Source: Mesoterricola sediminis (GTDB lineage: Bacteria > Acidobacteriota > Holophagae > Holophagales > Holophagaceae). From it: a DNA stretch of 64,000 nucleotides. The stretch lies in contig NZ_AP027081.1 of the NCBI RefSeq assembly GCF_030295425.1, positions 496,001 to 560,000 of the forward strand. The letters are read 5' to 3'. The position numbers and the translations under genes are program-made. The notes under the pieces were generated by a model. It did no database searches. It saw nothing but the letters and a program-made list of their open reading frames with translations, and was not told the DNA's origin. Positions 25,749 to 34,733 of this stretch are shown one piece after another (the stretch's first letter is position 1; every line of letters begins with the position of its first letter).

Positions 25749-26207
25749 ATGCTAGGGATCTCGCGACAGACCGATTACGCCGTGCGGGTGGTGCTGCATC
25801 TGGCCTGCCTGGAAGAGGGGACCCAGGTCTCCATCGCCGAGATCTCGCAGTCGCGCAGCCTGCCCATGCCCTTCGTTCGGCGCCTGATCCGGCCCCTGGT
25901 CGCCAAGGGCATCCTGGCCTCGGCCCGCGGCTCCTCGGGGGGTCTGCGCCTGGCCCGCAAGGCCTCCGAGATCTCCCTGCTGGAGGTGGTGCGGGCCATG
26001 GAGGGCGAGGTCGCCCTGAACCACTGCGTGGACGGCCACAAGGGCTGCCCCCTGTCGGCGGGCTGCCCCGTCCAGTCCGTGTGGGCCGGCGCCACCCTCG
26101 CCCTCGAGCGGCACCTGGACGGCATCCACTTCGGCGCCCTCGCCGAGGGGCCCCACGGCCACATCGTGGCCCACCAGAAGGTGCACGGGGAGGTCCTCCA
26201 GGCCTGA
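25749..26207 (+). CDS. Rrf2-family transcription regulator with Fe-S cysteines
   Basis: 152 residues from the ATG at 25749, with AGAGG five bases upstream; a frame start at 25725 has none. A winged helix-turn-helix covers MLGISRQTDYAVRVVLHLA and VSIAEISQSRSLPMPFVRRLIRPLVAKGILASARGSSGG. A cysteine cluster (NHCVDGHKGCPLSAGCPVQ) has the spacing of Fe-S-binding IscR/NsrR-type members. It precedes the respiratory cluster on the same strand, 380 bases away, and may sense oxygen, NO or Fe-S status to control it. The target is inference. Confidence 0.92.
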   Translation: MLGISRQTDYAVRVVLHLACLEEGTQVSIAEISQSRSLPMPFVRRLIRPLVAKGILASARGSSGGLRLARKASEISLLEVVRAMEGEVALNHCVDGHKGCPLSAGCPVQSVWAGATLALERHLDGIHFGALAEGPHGHIVAHQKVHGEVLQA

Positions 26208-26586
26208 GGCGGGACACCGCCGCCGCGCCCGGGCGCGGCCATGCGCCCGGTTGACCGGGCGGCCGTGGCGCGCCCGGATCCACCCGGGGACCGCCGGACC
26301 TGGCGCCCTGGGAAACGGGAGAGATTGGGTCTCAGGATCCCGACGGTGGTCCGGAATACAACGGACCCGGAAGTCCTAATTATATCTGGAACTCGTTGAA
26401 TACAAACAGCTTGCATGAAATGTTACCAAAATCATCACAAATGCGATAAAAGTGTCTTGTGAAATAGCTACGAAATCACGACGATAGTCGCACGCAATCA
26501 ACGAGGTCCTGGATGAAGTGCTGGTCCCCTTCGGGGCAGATCGACACGCCTTTCGCGGCTTGTGGCCGCGGCGCGAGCGCATCGCG
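26208..26586. other. Regulatory gap before the respiratory cluster
   Basis: The first third is GC-rich and holds a hairpin (GCGCCCGG TTGA CCGGGCGG, 26243-26262) that may end the Rrf2 transcript. The part from about 26355 to 26500 is clearly AT-rich, unlike everything around it, and is the likely promoter/operator zone. One weak sigma70-like option is TTACCA, 16 bases, GATAAA near 26423-26450. No operator was recognised with confidence. Confidence 0.5.
26243..26262 (+). terminator. Short GC hairpin after the Rrf2 gene
   Basis: GCGCCCGG and CCGGGCGG flank a TTGA loop, 36 bases past the stop, inside a longer self-complementary GC-rich stretch. There is no T-run. Confidence 0.4.
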
Positions 26587-26784
26587 ATGGAACTGACCTG
26601 GGTCACCATCGCCGCCAGTCTCCTCATGGGGCTGGGCGCCGCCCTGTTCTTCGTCGCGGCGGTCAAGCGCGGCTGGTTCAAGGACATCGAGGACGCGAAG
26701 TACCAGGTCTTCTGGTCGGACGCCAAAAGTACAAGGCAATCACCAAGGGAGGCTGCGGATGGCGGTCAATCTCAAGAGAAGTAG
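26587..26784 (+). CDS. ccoS: CcoS-like cbb3 oxidase maturation protein
   Basis: 65 residues. A single membrane helix near the N-terminus ([22 protein letters not shown]) is followed by the CcoS signature [19 protein letters not shown]. CcoS is needed to insert cofactors into CcoN. The C-terminal tail is variable and overlaps the Rieske gene by 26 bases. Upstream ATGs in the frame give a hydrophilic leader unlike the family, so the ATG at 26587 is preferred. It is the first gene of the respiratory operon. Confidence 0.82.
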   Translation: MELTWVTIAASLLMGLGAALFFVAAVKRGWFKDIEDAKYQVFWSDAKSTRQSPREAADGGQSQEK

Positions 26785-27250
26785 CGGCGACGGCGGAACG
26801 CGCACCGCCATTTCGCGCCGCAGGGCGCTGGCCTGGATCACCGGCGGCGGGCTGGTGGGCTCGGGCATCCTGAGCGCCGTCTCCAACTTCGTCTTCATCA
26901 AGCCGAGGGCCACCTACGGCGCGCCGCAGCGGTTCTCCATCGGCAAGCCCGAGGACTTCCCCCCCGGCACCCGCATCTCCCTCGACACGCGCCGCATCTG
27001 CATCGTCCGCGAGGGCAACCGCATCGCGGCCATCTCCACGACCTGCACCCACCTCGGCTGCATCGTGGGCCTGGCCGACACGGGCTTCGCCTGCCCCTGC
27101 CACGGGTCCCGCTTCGATCCCGACGGCACCGTCACCGGCGGGCCCGCGCCCAAGCCCCTTCCCTGGTACAAGATCGCGCTGGCCCCCAACGGCGAGATCG
27201 AGGTGGACAAGGACATCGAAGTCGCATCCGGGAGCTACCTGACCCTATGA
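26759..27250 (+). CDS. Rieske [2Fe-2S] protein of a bc-type quinol oxidoreductase
   Basis: 163 residues starting seven bases after GGGAGG. A twin-arginine-type leader with a membrane helix ([21 protein letters not shown]) anchors the protein. The cluster motifs are C96-T-H98-L-G-C101 and C112-P-C114-H115-G-S, with all four ligands and both disulfide cysteines present. It takes electrons from quinol at cytochrome b and passes them to cytochrome c. It overlaps the cytochrome b gene by 4 bases. Confidence 0.95.
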   Translation: MAVNLKRSSGDGGTRTAISRRRALAWITGGGLVGSGILSAVSNFVFIKPRATYGAPQRFSIGKPEDFPPGTRISLDTRRICIVREGNRIAAISTTCTHLGCIVGLADTGFACPCHGSRFDPDGTVTGGPAPKPLPWYKIALAPNGEIEVDKDIEVASGSYLTL

Positions 27251-28539
27251 GCCGCGCCAACGCCAACCCCTCCATCGTGACGGCGCTCAAGGAGCTGCCC
27301 GGGAACGTGTGGAAGTCGATCTTCCGCAATCCGATCCCGGGCAACGACCTGGAGCGGTCCAGCACCAGCTTCACCAACTTCTTCCTCCACATCCATCCGG
27401 TGAAGGTCCACAGGAACTCCCTCCGCCCCGCCTACACGCTGGGCCTGGGGCTGATCTCGTTCTTCCTGTTCATGATCCTGGTGACCACGGGCATCCTGCT
27501 GATGTTCTACTACGTGCCCAGCACGGCCCAGGCCTACGACCGGATGCTGGACCTCCGGGGCACGGTGGCCTTCGGCACCATCCTGCGGAACATGCACCGC
27601 TGGAGCGCCCACGGCATGGTGGCCTTCGTCTTCCTCCACCTCTGCCGCGTGTTCCTCACGGGCTCGTACAAGAAGCCCCGCGAGTTCAACTGGGTGGTCG
27701 GCGTCATCCTGTTCCTGCTCACCCTCTTCATGAGCTTCACCGGCTACCTGCTCCCGTGGGACCAGCTGGCCTTCTGGGCCATCACGGTGGGCACCGCCAT
27801 CGCGGGCTACGCCCCGGTGGTGGGCAAGGACATCCAGTTCCTGCTGATGGGCGGCTCCACCGTGGGGCAGGAGGCGCTGCTGCGCTTCTACGTGCTCCAC
27901 GTGGCCGTGCTGCCCGCCGTGCTCACGCTCATGATCGCCATCCACTTCTGGCGCATTCGCAAGGACGGCGGCCTCTCCCGGCCCGCCGACTCGGATCCCA
28001 CGCCGCCCATGGAGATGATGGCGGCCGGCACGCCGGACCCCAAGCCGGTCCTGCTGGAGCCCCGCCGCACCTACGGGCTGCAGGGCCTGGTGCGCGGTCC
28101 GCTCACGAAGGTGGGCAACATCCCCGACAACACGGTCTACAGCTGGCCGCACCTCTTCATGGCCGAGCTCTTCGTGTTCGTCCTGACCCTGTCGGCGGTC
28201 CTCGTGCTGGCGCTGCTCTTCAACGCGCCCCTCGAGGAACCGGTGAACGTCATGCATCCCCCCAACCCCGCCAAGGCGCCCTGGTACTTCCTGGGCCTCC
28301 AGGAGATGGTCAGCTACTCGGCCTTCTGGGGCGGCATCGGGGTGCCCGGCATCTTCGTCATGCTCCTGCTGGCGACCCCCTACCTGGACCGCGGTCCCAA
28401 GGGCGTCGGCAAGTGGTTCAGCCGGGATCGCCTGCTGGCCAACACCATCTTCCTGTCCTTCGTGCTGGCGAATGTGATCTTCGTGATCATCGGCACGTTC
28501 TTCCGGGGTCCCAACTGGGCCTTCGTGACGCCCTGGTGA
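27247..28539 (+). CDS. Cytochrome b (b6/subunit IV fused) of the bc complex
   Basis: 430 residues. The N-terminal cytochrome b6-type half has histidine pairs on helices B and D ([19 protein letters not shown] and [23 protein letters not shown]) and [13 protein letters not shown]. The C-terminal half, from about 290, matches subunit IV ([10 protein letters not shown]). The quinol-site PDNT-x-x-WPHL resembles the usual PEWY region, but the residues are partly replaced. It oxidises menaquinol or another quinol. It lies between the Rieske and heptahaem genes. Confidence 0.93.
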   Translation: MSRANANPSIVTALKELPGNVWKSIFRNPIPGNDLERSSTSFTNFFLHIHPVKVHRNSLRPAYTLGLGLISFFLFMILVTTGILLMFYYVPSTAQAYDRMLDLRGTVAFGTILRNMHRWSAHGMVAFVFLHLCRVFLTGSYKKPREFNWVVGVILFLLTLFMSFTGYLLPWDQLAFWAITVGTAIAGYAPVVGKDIQFLLMGGSTVGQEALLRFYVLHVAVLPAVLTLMIAIHFWRIRKDGGLSRPADSDPTPPMEMMAAGTPDPKPVLLEPRRTYGLQGLVRGPLTKVGNIPDNTVYSWPHLFMAELFVFVLTLSAVLVLALLFNAPLEEPVNVMHPPNPAKAPWYFLGLQEMVSYSAFWGGIGVPGIFVMLLLATPYLDRGPKGVGKWFSRDRLLANTIFLSFVLANVIFVIIGTFFRGPNWAFVTPW

Positions 28540-28549
28540 GGTCCAACCC

Positions 28550-30349
28550 ATGAGATTCGCACTCGCCATCGGAACCTTCCTGATCCTGGTGATCCACGGG
28601 ATCGTCTTCTACAACCAGTTCTCCCACAGGTGGGAGCGCCACCAGATCGCCTACTTCGACCAGGCCCGCGGCCTGGCCAAGACCGACGCGGAGCGCCAGG
28701 CCCTGGACGCGCGAAAGCCGCGGGTGGAGCAGACCGTCGTGGCCGACTTCGGGGAGACCCGGGTCGACCGCTGCATCACCTGCCACATGGCGGTGGACGA
28801 TCCGCGCTTCGCCGCCTACGCCCACCCCCTGAAGACCCATCCGTACTCCACGGCCATGGGCGACGTCCAGAAGAACGGCAAGTGGGAGCGCCGCCACAAG
28901 TTCAACGAGTTCGGCTGCACCGTCTGCCATGACGGCCAGGGCCGGGGCCTCTCGCCCTTCTACGCCCACGGCGAGGACGAGTTCTGGCCCGATCCCCTCC
29001 TGGGCTACACCACCCAGGAGAACTGGCGCAAGGACTTCCGCCCCATGCTCAAGGGCAAGGAGTACATGGAGGCCAACTGCGCCCAGTGCCACCCCTCCCC
29101 CGACTTCAAGGGGACGCCCACGATCCGCCGCGGCATGGACCTCTTCTACGCCAGCAACTGCTTCGGCTGCCACCGCATCGAGGGCCTCTCCGACGGCACC
29201 ATCGGCCCCGATCTCTCCGAGGTCGGCCGGAAGTTCAAGGTCGACTACATCTACGCCCGCATCAAGGATCCCAAGAGCATCCTGGCGACGTCGATCATGC
29301 CCAAGTTCAACATGCTCAAGGACGAGGACATCAAGGCCCTCGTGATCTTCCTCAAGAGCCGCAAGGGCAAGAACTTCTCCGAAACGGAAATGGACCGCTA
29401 CCGCATCCGGGCCACCGGCGGCGCGGAGCTGGTCCAGGCGCACATCAAGCCGGTGGCCATCCAGCCGGCCACCATGGTGAAGCAGGGCGAGCAGCTGGTC
29501 GTCGACCGGGCCTGCACCGCCTGTCACAAGCTGGGCGCCCGGGACGGCCAAGTCGCGCCGGACCTCTCCTTCGAGGGGCTGCTCAAGGACGCCACCTGGA
29601 TCGAGGGCCACTTCCGGAACCCGAAGGCCTACCTGCCGGATTCCATCATGCCGGCCTTCCGCTTCACCGAGGATGAGTTCAAGGCCATGACCGCCTACCT
29701 GGCGGGCCTCAAGGTCCCGCCGCCCCTGCCCACGCCGGAGGCCACCTTCAAGGCCCTCTGCGTGCGCTGCCACGGGGAGAAGGGCGACGGCCTCGGCCCC
29801 ATCGCCGAGCACCTGGATCCCGCGCCCCGGGACCTCACCAAGGCCGCCTTCATGCGCTCCAAGCCCATGGCCCGCCTCGTGGGGTCCATCCGCGAGGGCG
29901 TGCCCGGGACCTCCATGCCCGCCTGGGGCAAGCTCCTGGACGAGCAGAAGGCCAAGGACCTGCTGGGCTACATCCAGACGACCTTCGTCAAGGAGCCCCG
30001 CACCGAGCCCAAGCCCCACGACGTGCCCGCGGTGAACCCGGTGCCGTCCAGCCCCGAATCCATCGCCCGGGGCCAGGCGACCTTCGTGAACCGCTGCGCC
30101 GGCTGCCATGGCAAGAAGGGCGACGGCAAGGGCCCCAACAGCCTCGACATCCTCCCCAAGCCGCGCAACCTCCGCAATGCCGCCTTCCTGGCGGGCATCC
30201 AGGACCGCCGGCTCTTCGAATCCATCCTCTACGGCGTCCAGGGGACCGCCATGCCCAACTGGATCGACTACGGCCTGACGAACAACGACGTGGGCGACCT
30301 GGTCAATTTCATCCGGAACCTCAATCCCAAACCTAAGGGGGGCCAGTAA
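28550..30349 (+). CDS. Heptahaem cytochrome c, likely joining bc complex and cbb3 oxidase
   Basis: 599 residues. One N-terminal membrane anchor ([17 protein letters not shown]) is followed by seven CxxCH sites at 75-79, 123-127, 177-181, 204-208, 322-326, 404-408 and 516-520. The last two lie in cytochrome-cbb3-type domains with downstream Met ligands (TSMPAWG, TAMPNW). These two tandem domains resemble the dihaem CcoP. The first haems could replace cytochrome c1. The stop overlaps the ccoN start (TAATG). No separate ccoP or c1 gene is present, so this protein probably carries electrons from the Rieske protein to CcoO/CcoN. Confidence 0.9.
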   Translation: MRFALAIGTFLILVIHGIVFYNQFSHRWERHQIAYFDQARGLAKTDAERQALDARKPRVEQTVVADFGETRVDRCITCHMAVDDPRFAAYAHPLKTHPYSTAMGDVQKNGKWERRHKFNEFGCTVCHDGQGRGLSPFYAHGEDEFWPDPLLGYTTQENWRKDFRPMLKGKEYMEANCAQCHPSPDFKGTPTIRRGMDLFYASNCFGCHRIEGLSDGTIGPDLSEVGRKFKVDYIYARIKDPKSILATSIMPKFNMLKDEDIKALVIFLKSRKGKNFSETEMDRYRIRATGGAELVQAHIKPVAIQPATMVKQGEQLVVDRACTACHKLGARDGQVAPDLSFEGLLKDATWIEGHFRNPKAYLPDSIMPAFRFTEDEFKAMTAYLAGLKVPPPLPTPEATFKALCVRCHGEKGDGLGPIAEHLDPAPRDLTKAAFMRSKPMARLVGSIREGVPGTSMPAWGKLLDEQKAKDLLGYIQTTFVKEPRTEPKPHDVPAVNPVPSSPESIARGQATFVNRCAGCHGKKGDGKGPNSLDILPKPRNLRNAAFLAGIQDRRLFESILYGVQGTAMPNWIDYGLTNNDVGDLVNFIRNLNPKPKGGQ

Positions 30350-31743
30350 TGCAGGAACAATACAGCCAGGCAGAAGCCGGGTCCTCGGCGCCGGGCGCGC
30401 TCGTCCACGCCGATACCGCCGCCAAATGGTTCATGGTCAGCTCGGTGGCCTACTTTTTCATCGTGGGCATCATCGCCATCATCATCGCCGCCAAGTTCGT
30501 GTGGCCCGAGCTGATGGCCACCACCCCATGGCTGACCTACGGGCGCATGCGCCCCCTCCACGTGAACGGCATGCTCTTCGGCTGGCTCCTCTGCGCCGAC
30601 ATGGGCCTGACCTACTACATCGTGCCCCGGCTCTGCGGGACGAAGCTCTGGAGCGAGAAGCTGGCCCTGGCCAACGCCATCCTCTGGAACATCATCGTGC
30701 TGGGCGCCGTCGTCAGCCTGCTGGCGGGACGCAACAAGGGCTTCGAGTACGGCGAGCTGGAGATGAGCCTGAGCGTCCTCGTGGTCATCGCGTGGCTCAT
30801 GTTCACGGGCAATGTCCTGATGACGGTCTTCAAGCGCAAGTACGAGGCGATGTACGTCTCCATCTGGTACATCATGGGCTGCCTGCTCTGGACGGCCTTC
30901 GTCTACCTCACGGGCAATTTCGCGACCCTGCTCGCCACCGGCGTCAACCAGGCCAACCTGAACTGGATGTACGTCCACAACGCCGTGGGCCTCATCTTCA
31001 CCCCGGTGGGCCTGGGCATCGCCTACTACTTCATCCCCCGCGTCTCCAACACCCCGCTCTACTCCCACAAGCTGAGCATGGTCGGCTTCTGGAGCCTGGC
31101 CTTCGTCTACGTCTGGACCGGCGCCCACCACATGCTCCACGGGCCCATCAGCCAGTGGCTGCAGACCATCGCCATCGCCTTCAGTCTCATGCTGCTGATC
31201 CCCGTGTGGGCCGTGGTCTACAACCTCCTGGTCAGCATGAAGGGCCAGTGGCACCAGCTGCGGGACAAGGTCGAGCTGAAGTTCCTCATGTCCGGCGTCA
31301 TCTTCTACCTCCTCACCTGCTTCCAGGGCCCCATGCACAGCCTGCGCACGGTGAACGCCATCGTCTCCAAGACGGACTGGATCCCCGGCCACGCCCACAT
31401 GGCGGTGCTCGGCGCCTTCAGCTTCTTCGCCATCGCCGGCACCTACTACGCCGCCCCCCGCATCTTCGGGAAGAACCTCTTCTCCCAGGCCCTGGCCAAC
31501 TGGAGCTACTGGTTCATCATGGTCGGCGGGCTCGGCTTCTTCGTGACCCTCTGGCTCGGCGGCTTCTGGCAGGGCTGGCAGTGGAACAACGTGAGCATCC
31601 CCTTCATCGACACCGTGGTGGCCCTGGGCCCCATCTGGACCGTGCGGTTCTTCTCGGGCGTGATGATCTTCCTCGGCATCGTGATGTTCGCCTACAACAT
31701 CATGGCCACCGCGCTGGGACCCGAAACCGAGGCTGCGGCCTAG
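30349..31743 (+). CDS. ccoN: cbb3-type cytochrome c oxidase subunit I
   Basis: 464 residues with about twelve membrane helices. Conserved haem and copper ligands are visible: RPLHVNGMLFGWL (low-spin haem His), VWTGAHHMLHGPI (two CuB His), and PGHAHMAVLGAFSFFAIAGTYY with the final haem His. It reduces oxygen to water at high affinity. It starts within the stop of the heptahaem cytochrome gene and precedes ccoO. Confidence 0.95.
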   Translation: MQEQYSQAEAGSSAPGALVHADTAAKWFMVSSVAYFFIVGIIAIIIAAKFVWPELMATTPWLTYGRMRPLHVNGMLFGWLLCADMGLTYYIVPRLCGTKLWSEKLALANAILWNIIVLGAVVSLLAGRNKGFEYGELEMSLSVLVVIAWLMFTGNVLMTVFKRKYEAMYVSIWYIMGCLLWTAFVYLTGNFATLLATGVNQANLNWMYVHNAVGLIFTPVGLGIAYYFIPRVSNTPLYSHKLSMVGFWSLAFVYVWTGAHHMLHGPISQWLQTIAIAFSLMLLIPVWAVVYNLLVSMKGQWHQLRDKVELKFLMSGVIFYLLTCFQGPMHSLRTVNAIVSKTDWIPGHAHMAVLGAFSFFAIAGTYYAAPRIFGKNLFSQALANWSYWFIMVGGLGFFVTLWLGGFWQGWQWNNVSIPFIDTVVALGPIWTVRFFSGVMIFLGIVMFAYNIMATALGPETEAAA

Positions 31744-31762
31744 CGGCCCGAAAGGAGCGAAC

Positions 31763-32332
31763 ATGCTGAGAAAAGCCGACACCTCCTCCGTCTGGGCCAT
31801 CGTCGCCTCCCTCGTGCTCTTCTTCATCGGCGGCCTGCTGACCACGGTCGTGCCGCCCATGGTCGACAAGAGCTGGGGCAGGCCCTTCCAGAACGCGGAC
31901 CCCGCCAAGGGCCCCACGGGCCAGCTGCGCAGGCTGACCGACCTCGAGCTGAAGGGCCGCGCCATCTACATCCGCGAGGGCTGCTGGTACTGCCACACCC
32001 AGCAGATCCGCACCCTCCAGGCCGACACGATCCGCTACGGCTGGAAGGGCGTCGCCGCCCCCATCTCCACGCCCGACGAGTTCGTCTACGACTCCCCGCA
32101 CATGTTCGGGACCAAGCGCACCGGCCCCGATCTCGCGCGGGTGGGCGGGAAGTACGACACCCAGTGGCACCGCACCCACTTCCGCAACCCCCGGGATCTC
32201 GTGAAGGGCTCCATCATGCCCATGTTCCCCTGGATCGCCAATGATCCCAAGGAGCTCGAAGCCATGGTGGCCTACCTCCAGACCCTCGGGCGCGCCAAGG
32301 ACTGGCGCCCCAACAACGACTACGAGAAGTAG
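31763..32332 (+). CDS. ccoO: cbb3-type oxidase monohaem subunit II
   Basis: 189 residues preceded by AAGGAG. It has one membrane anchor (VWAIVASLVLFFIGGLLTTVVPPM), a single haem site REGCWYCHTQQIRTL, and the Met ligand region KGSIMPMFPWI. The motifs RTGPDLARVGGKY and WHRTHFRNPRD are the family signature. It passes electrons to CcoN. Confidence 0.95.
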   Translation: MLRKADTSSVWAIVASLVLFFIGGLLTTVVPPMVDKSWGRPFQNADPAKGPTGQLRRLTDLELKGRAIYIREGCWYCHTQQIRTLQADTIRYGWKGVAAPISTPDEFVYDSPHMFGTKRTGPDLARVGGKYDTQWHRTHFRNPRDLVKGSIMPMFPWIANDPKELEAMVAYLQTLGRAKDWRPNNDYEK

Positions 32333-32334
32333 CC

Positions 32335-32508
32335 ATGGACTACACCTGGCCCAGTGTCTATTTCGCCTACCTGTTCTTCGCCCTCATGTTCGCCCTGGCG
32401 GTCTTCTTCTTCCTGAAGACCGTCCGGGACGGCTACTGGGGCAAGAACGGCGAGGACATCAAGTTCCGGATGCTTGAAGACGACGGCGATAGGAGATCCC
32501 ATGAGTGA
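32335..32508 (+). CDS. Small CcoQ-like membrane protein
   Basis: 57 residues starting three bases after the ccoO stop: a membrane helix (VYFAYLFFALMFALAVFFFLKTV) then a charged tail (RDGYWGKNGEDIKFRML). The position after ccoO and the size match the small CcoQ subunit, which stabilises the oxidase. Sequence identity with CcoQ is too low to be sure. It overlaps the next gene by 8 bases. Confidence 0.75.
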   Translation: MDYTWPSVYFAYLFFALMFALAVFFFLKTVRDGYWGKNGEDIKFRMLEDDGDRRSHE

Positions 32509-32797
32509 GCACGAGGAGATGAAGGAATACGCGGGCGGGTGGATGACCGAGCGGAAGGGGACGGACATCCCCCCCTTCCTCAAGCTCGCCTTCCCCGTCA
32601 TCGGCCTGGGCTGCACGGCCTACATCGTCCTGCAGATGATGGGGGACGTGCACCACGCCACCCGCGGGAAGTTCGTCCAGGAGTTCAACAAGGTCTCGCA
32701 GACCAGCCCGGCCCTGCAGTACTTCGTGGCCGCGCTGGCCCTGATCTACGTGGTGATCACCGTGATCTTCACGTTCAAGGCCTTCAAGGAGGACTAG
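32501..32797 (+). CDS. Two-helix membrane protein of the cbb3 cluster
   Basis: 98 residues from the ATG at 32501, with TAGGAG upstream. The N-terminus is acidic and cytoplasmic (MSEHEEMKEYAGGWMTERKGTDIPPF). Two membrane helices follow (LAFPVIGLGCTAYIVLQMM and YFVAALALIYVVITVIFTF). The loop has HHATRGKFVQEFN. The layout recalls the N-terminal membrane part of CcoP without any haem site. It may fill the structural place of CcoP in a complex where the haems are supplied by the 28550-30349 cytochrome. That is inference. Confidence 0.75.
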   Translation: MSEHEEMKEYAGGWMTERKGTDIPPFLKLAFPVIGLGCTAYIVLQMMGDVHHATRGKFVQEFNKVSQTSPALQYFVAALALIYVVITVIFTFKAFKED

Positions 32798-32801
32798 CAC
32801 C

Positions 32802-34733
32802 GTGGACAGCAATTGGCAGCTCAGGGTACCGGACGACTCCCAGTACTGGCTGGAGATGGTCAAGTGCCAATACGCGTGCCCGGTGAACACCGACGCATGC
32901 GCCTACGTGACCGCCATCGCCGAAGGCCGGTACGAGGACGCCTACCGGGCCGCCCGGGCCACCAATCCGTTCGCGTCCATCTGCGGCCGCGTCTGCGGGG
33001 CCCCCTGCGAGGCCAACTGCCGCCGGGGGTCCCTGGACGAGCCCGTGGCGATCCGCGCCCTCAAGCGGTTCGTCACGGACAAGTTCGGGCCGGAGACGGG
33101 GGACTACGCCAAGTACCGTGAGTTCTGCGACCAGCGCATGCTGCCCCCCAACCGGGGCGACTTCGAGCGGGTCGCGGTGGTCGGCGCCGGCGTCTCGGGC
33201 CTCACCGTGGCCCACGATCTGGTCCAGATCGGCTACAAGGTGACGGTCTTCGAGGCGGACGCGCAGCCCGGGGGCATGCTGATGACGGGCGTGCCGGTCT
33301 ACCGGCTGCCCCGGGAGCTCGTGCAGCACGAGATCTCGGCCATCCTCTCCATGGGCGTCGAGCTCAAGTGCAACATGAAGCTCGGGCGGGACTTCACCAT
33401 CCAGCAGCTCCGGGACCAGGGCTACAAGGCGGTCTTCCTGGGCGTCGGCCTCCCCAACGGCCGGAAGCTGGGCATCCCCGGGGGCGATGCCCCCATGGTC
33501 TACGACGGGATCGAGTTCCTGCGGGCCTTCAACGAGGGCAAGCCCCTCGAGATGGGGCGCCGGGTGATGGTGGTGGGCGGCGGCAACGTGGCCTACGACG
33601 TCGCGCGGTCCGCCCTGCGGCCCTTCGAGGCGCTGGAGGAGGCCGCGGCCCTGGACGACATGAGCCACGGGGAGAAGGTCGCCTACGACGTCGCCCGGAG
33701 CGCCCTGCGCCTCTCCGGCGACAAGGAGATCCACCTCATGTGCCTCGAGTCCCTCGAGGAGATGCCCGCCGACAGGATCGAGATCCACGAGGGCGAGGAG
33801 GAGGGGGTCCGCCTCCACAACCGGCGCGGCCCCCGGGAGATCGTCGTCGAGAACGGCAAGGTGAAGGCCATGCGCATGGTCAAGTGCCTCTCCGTCTTCG
33901 ACGAGCAGCGCCGCTTCAATCCCAGGTTCGACGAGGAGGCTCTGGAGGACGTGCCGGTGGACACCGTGGTCTTCGCCATCGGCCAGGCCTCGGACCTCTC
34001 CTTCCTGGCCCCCGGCGACGGGGTCGAGGTGGAGCGGGGCCTCATCAAGGTCAACCGCGAGACCTACCAGACCACGGCCCCGGACGTGTTCGCCTGCGGC
34101 GACATCGCCCACGGCGCCCGGCTCTTCATCGACGCCATCGCCTCCGCCCACGTGGCGGCGCGGTCCATGCACGACTTCCTCCGGGGAACCCGGACGGACG
34201 TCGTCGTCCGCAAGCGCTGGGTCCCCGCCGTCTACACCATGGCGGAGGGCTGGCACCGGGCCGAGCGCTGCAACGCCCCGGCCCTGGACAGCGAGATCCG
34301 CGCCAACTCCATGGAGATCGTGGAGTTGAGCTACCCGGAGGAGATGGCCCGCCAGCAGGGCGCCCGCTGTCTCCGCTGCAACATCAACACGGTCTTCGAC
34401 ACCTCCACCTGCATCGCCTGCAACGGCTGCGTGGACGTGTGCCCCGAGAACCTCATCAAGCTGGTGGGCCTCAGCCGGCTCAAGGACGAGGACGCCTTCT
34501 CCCGCCTGGAGGAGGCCGGGGTGGACCTGAGCTTCGGCCAGTACCAGGCCATGACGGCCGAAGAGAAGGACGAAATGGGCGGCATCATGCTGAAGGACGA
34601 GAGCACGTGCATCCGGTGCGCCATGTGCGCCTCCCGGTGCCCGACCCAGGCCATCACCATGAAGCGGTTCGACCACTACAAGGAGTGCGTCACCGTGCCC
34701 TCGCCCAACCCGAGGATCCTGTACAAATCATGA
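32802..34733 (+). CDS. GltD-like FAD oxidoreductase with N- and C-terminal 4Fe-4S domains
   Basis: 643 residues from a GTG with AAGGAGG upstream. The N-terminal Fer4_20-type region has cysteines in VKCQYACPVNTDACAY and SICGRVCGAPCEANCRRG. An FAD domain (RVAVVGAGVSGLTVAHDLV) and an NAD(P)-type fold (RRVMVVGGGNVAYDVAR) follow, then ATG-type FAD closure DVFACGDIAHG. At the C-terminus two 4Fe-4S clusters are formed by CIACNGCVDVCPENL and CIRCAMCASRCPTQA. The element VAYDVARSALR occurs twice within about 35 residues, a small internal duplication. Relatives transfer electrons between NAD(P)H and ferredoxin or a partner enzyme. Its place inside a cbb3 cluster suggests an electron input or a role in Fe-S/redox maturation. 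Confidence 0.88.
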   Translation: MDSNWQLRVPDDSQYWLEMVKCQYACPVNTDACAYVTAIAEGRYEDAYRAARATNPFASICGRVCGAPCEANCRRGSLDEPVAIRALKRFVTDKFGPETGDYAKYREFCDQRMLPPNRGDFERVAVVGAGVSGLTVAHDLVQIGYKVTVFEADAQPGGMLMTGVPVYRLPRELVQHEISAILSMGVELKCNMKLGRDFTIQQLRDQGYKAVFLGVGLPNGRKLGIPGGDAPMVYDGIEFLRAFNEGKPLEMGRRVMVVGGGNVAYDVARSALRPFEALEEAAALDDMSHGEKVAYDVARSALRLSGDKEIHLMCLESLEEMPADRIEIHEGEEEGVRLHNRRGPREIVVENGKVKAMRMVKCLSVFDEQRRFNPRFDEEALEDVPVDTVVFAIGQASDLSFLAPGDGVEVERGLIKVNRETYQTTAPDVFACGDIAHGARLFIDAIASAHVAARSMHDFLRGTRTDVVVRKRWVPAVYTMAEGWHRAERCNAPALDSEIRANSMEIVELSYPEEMARQQGARCLRCNINTVFDTSTCIACNGCVDVCPENLIKLVGLSRLKDEDAFSRLEEAGVDLSFGQYQAMTAEEKDEMGGIMLKDESTCIRCAMCASRCPTQAITMKRFDHYKECVTVPSPNPRILYKS

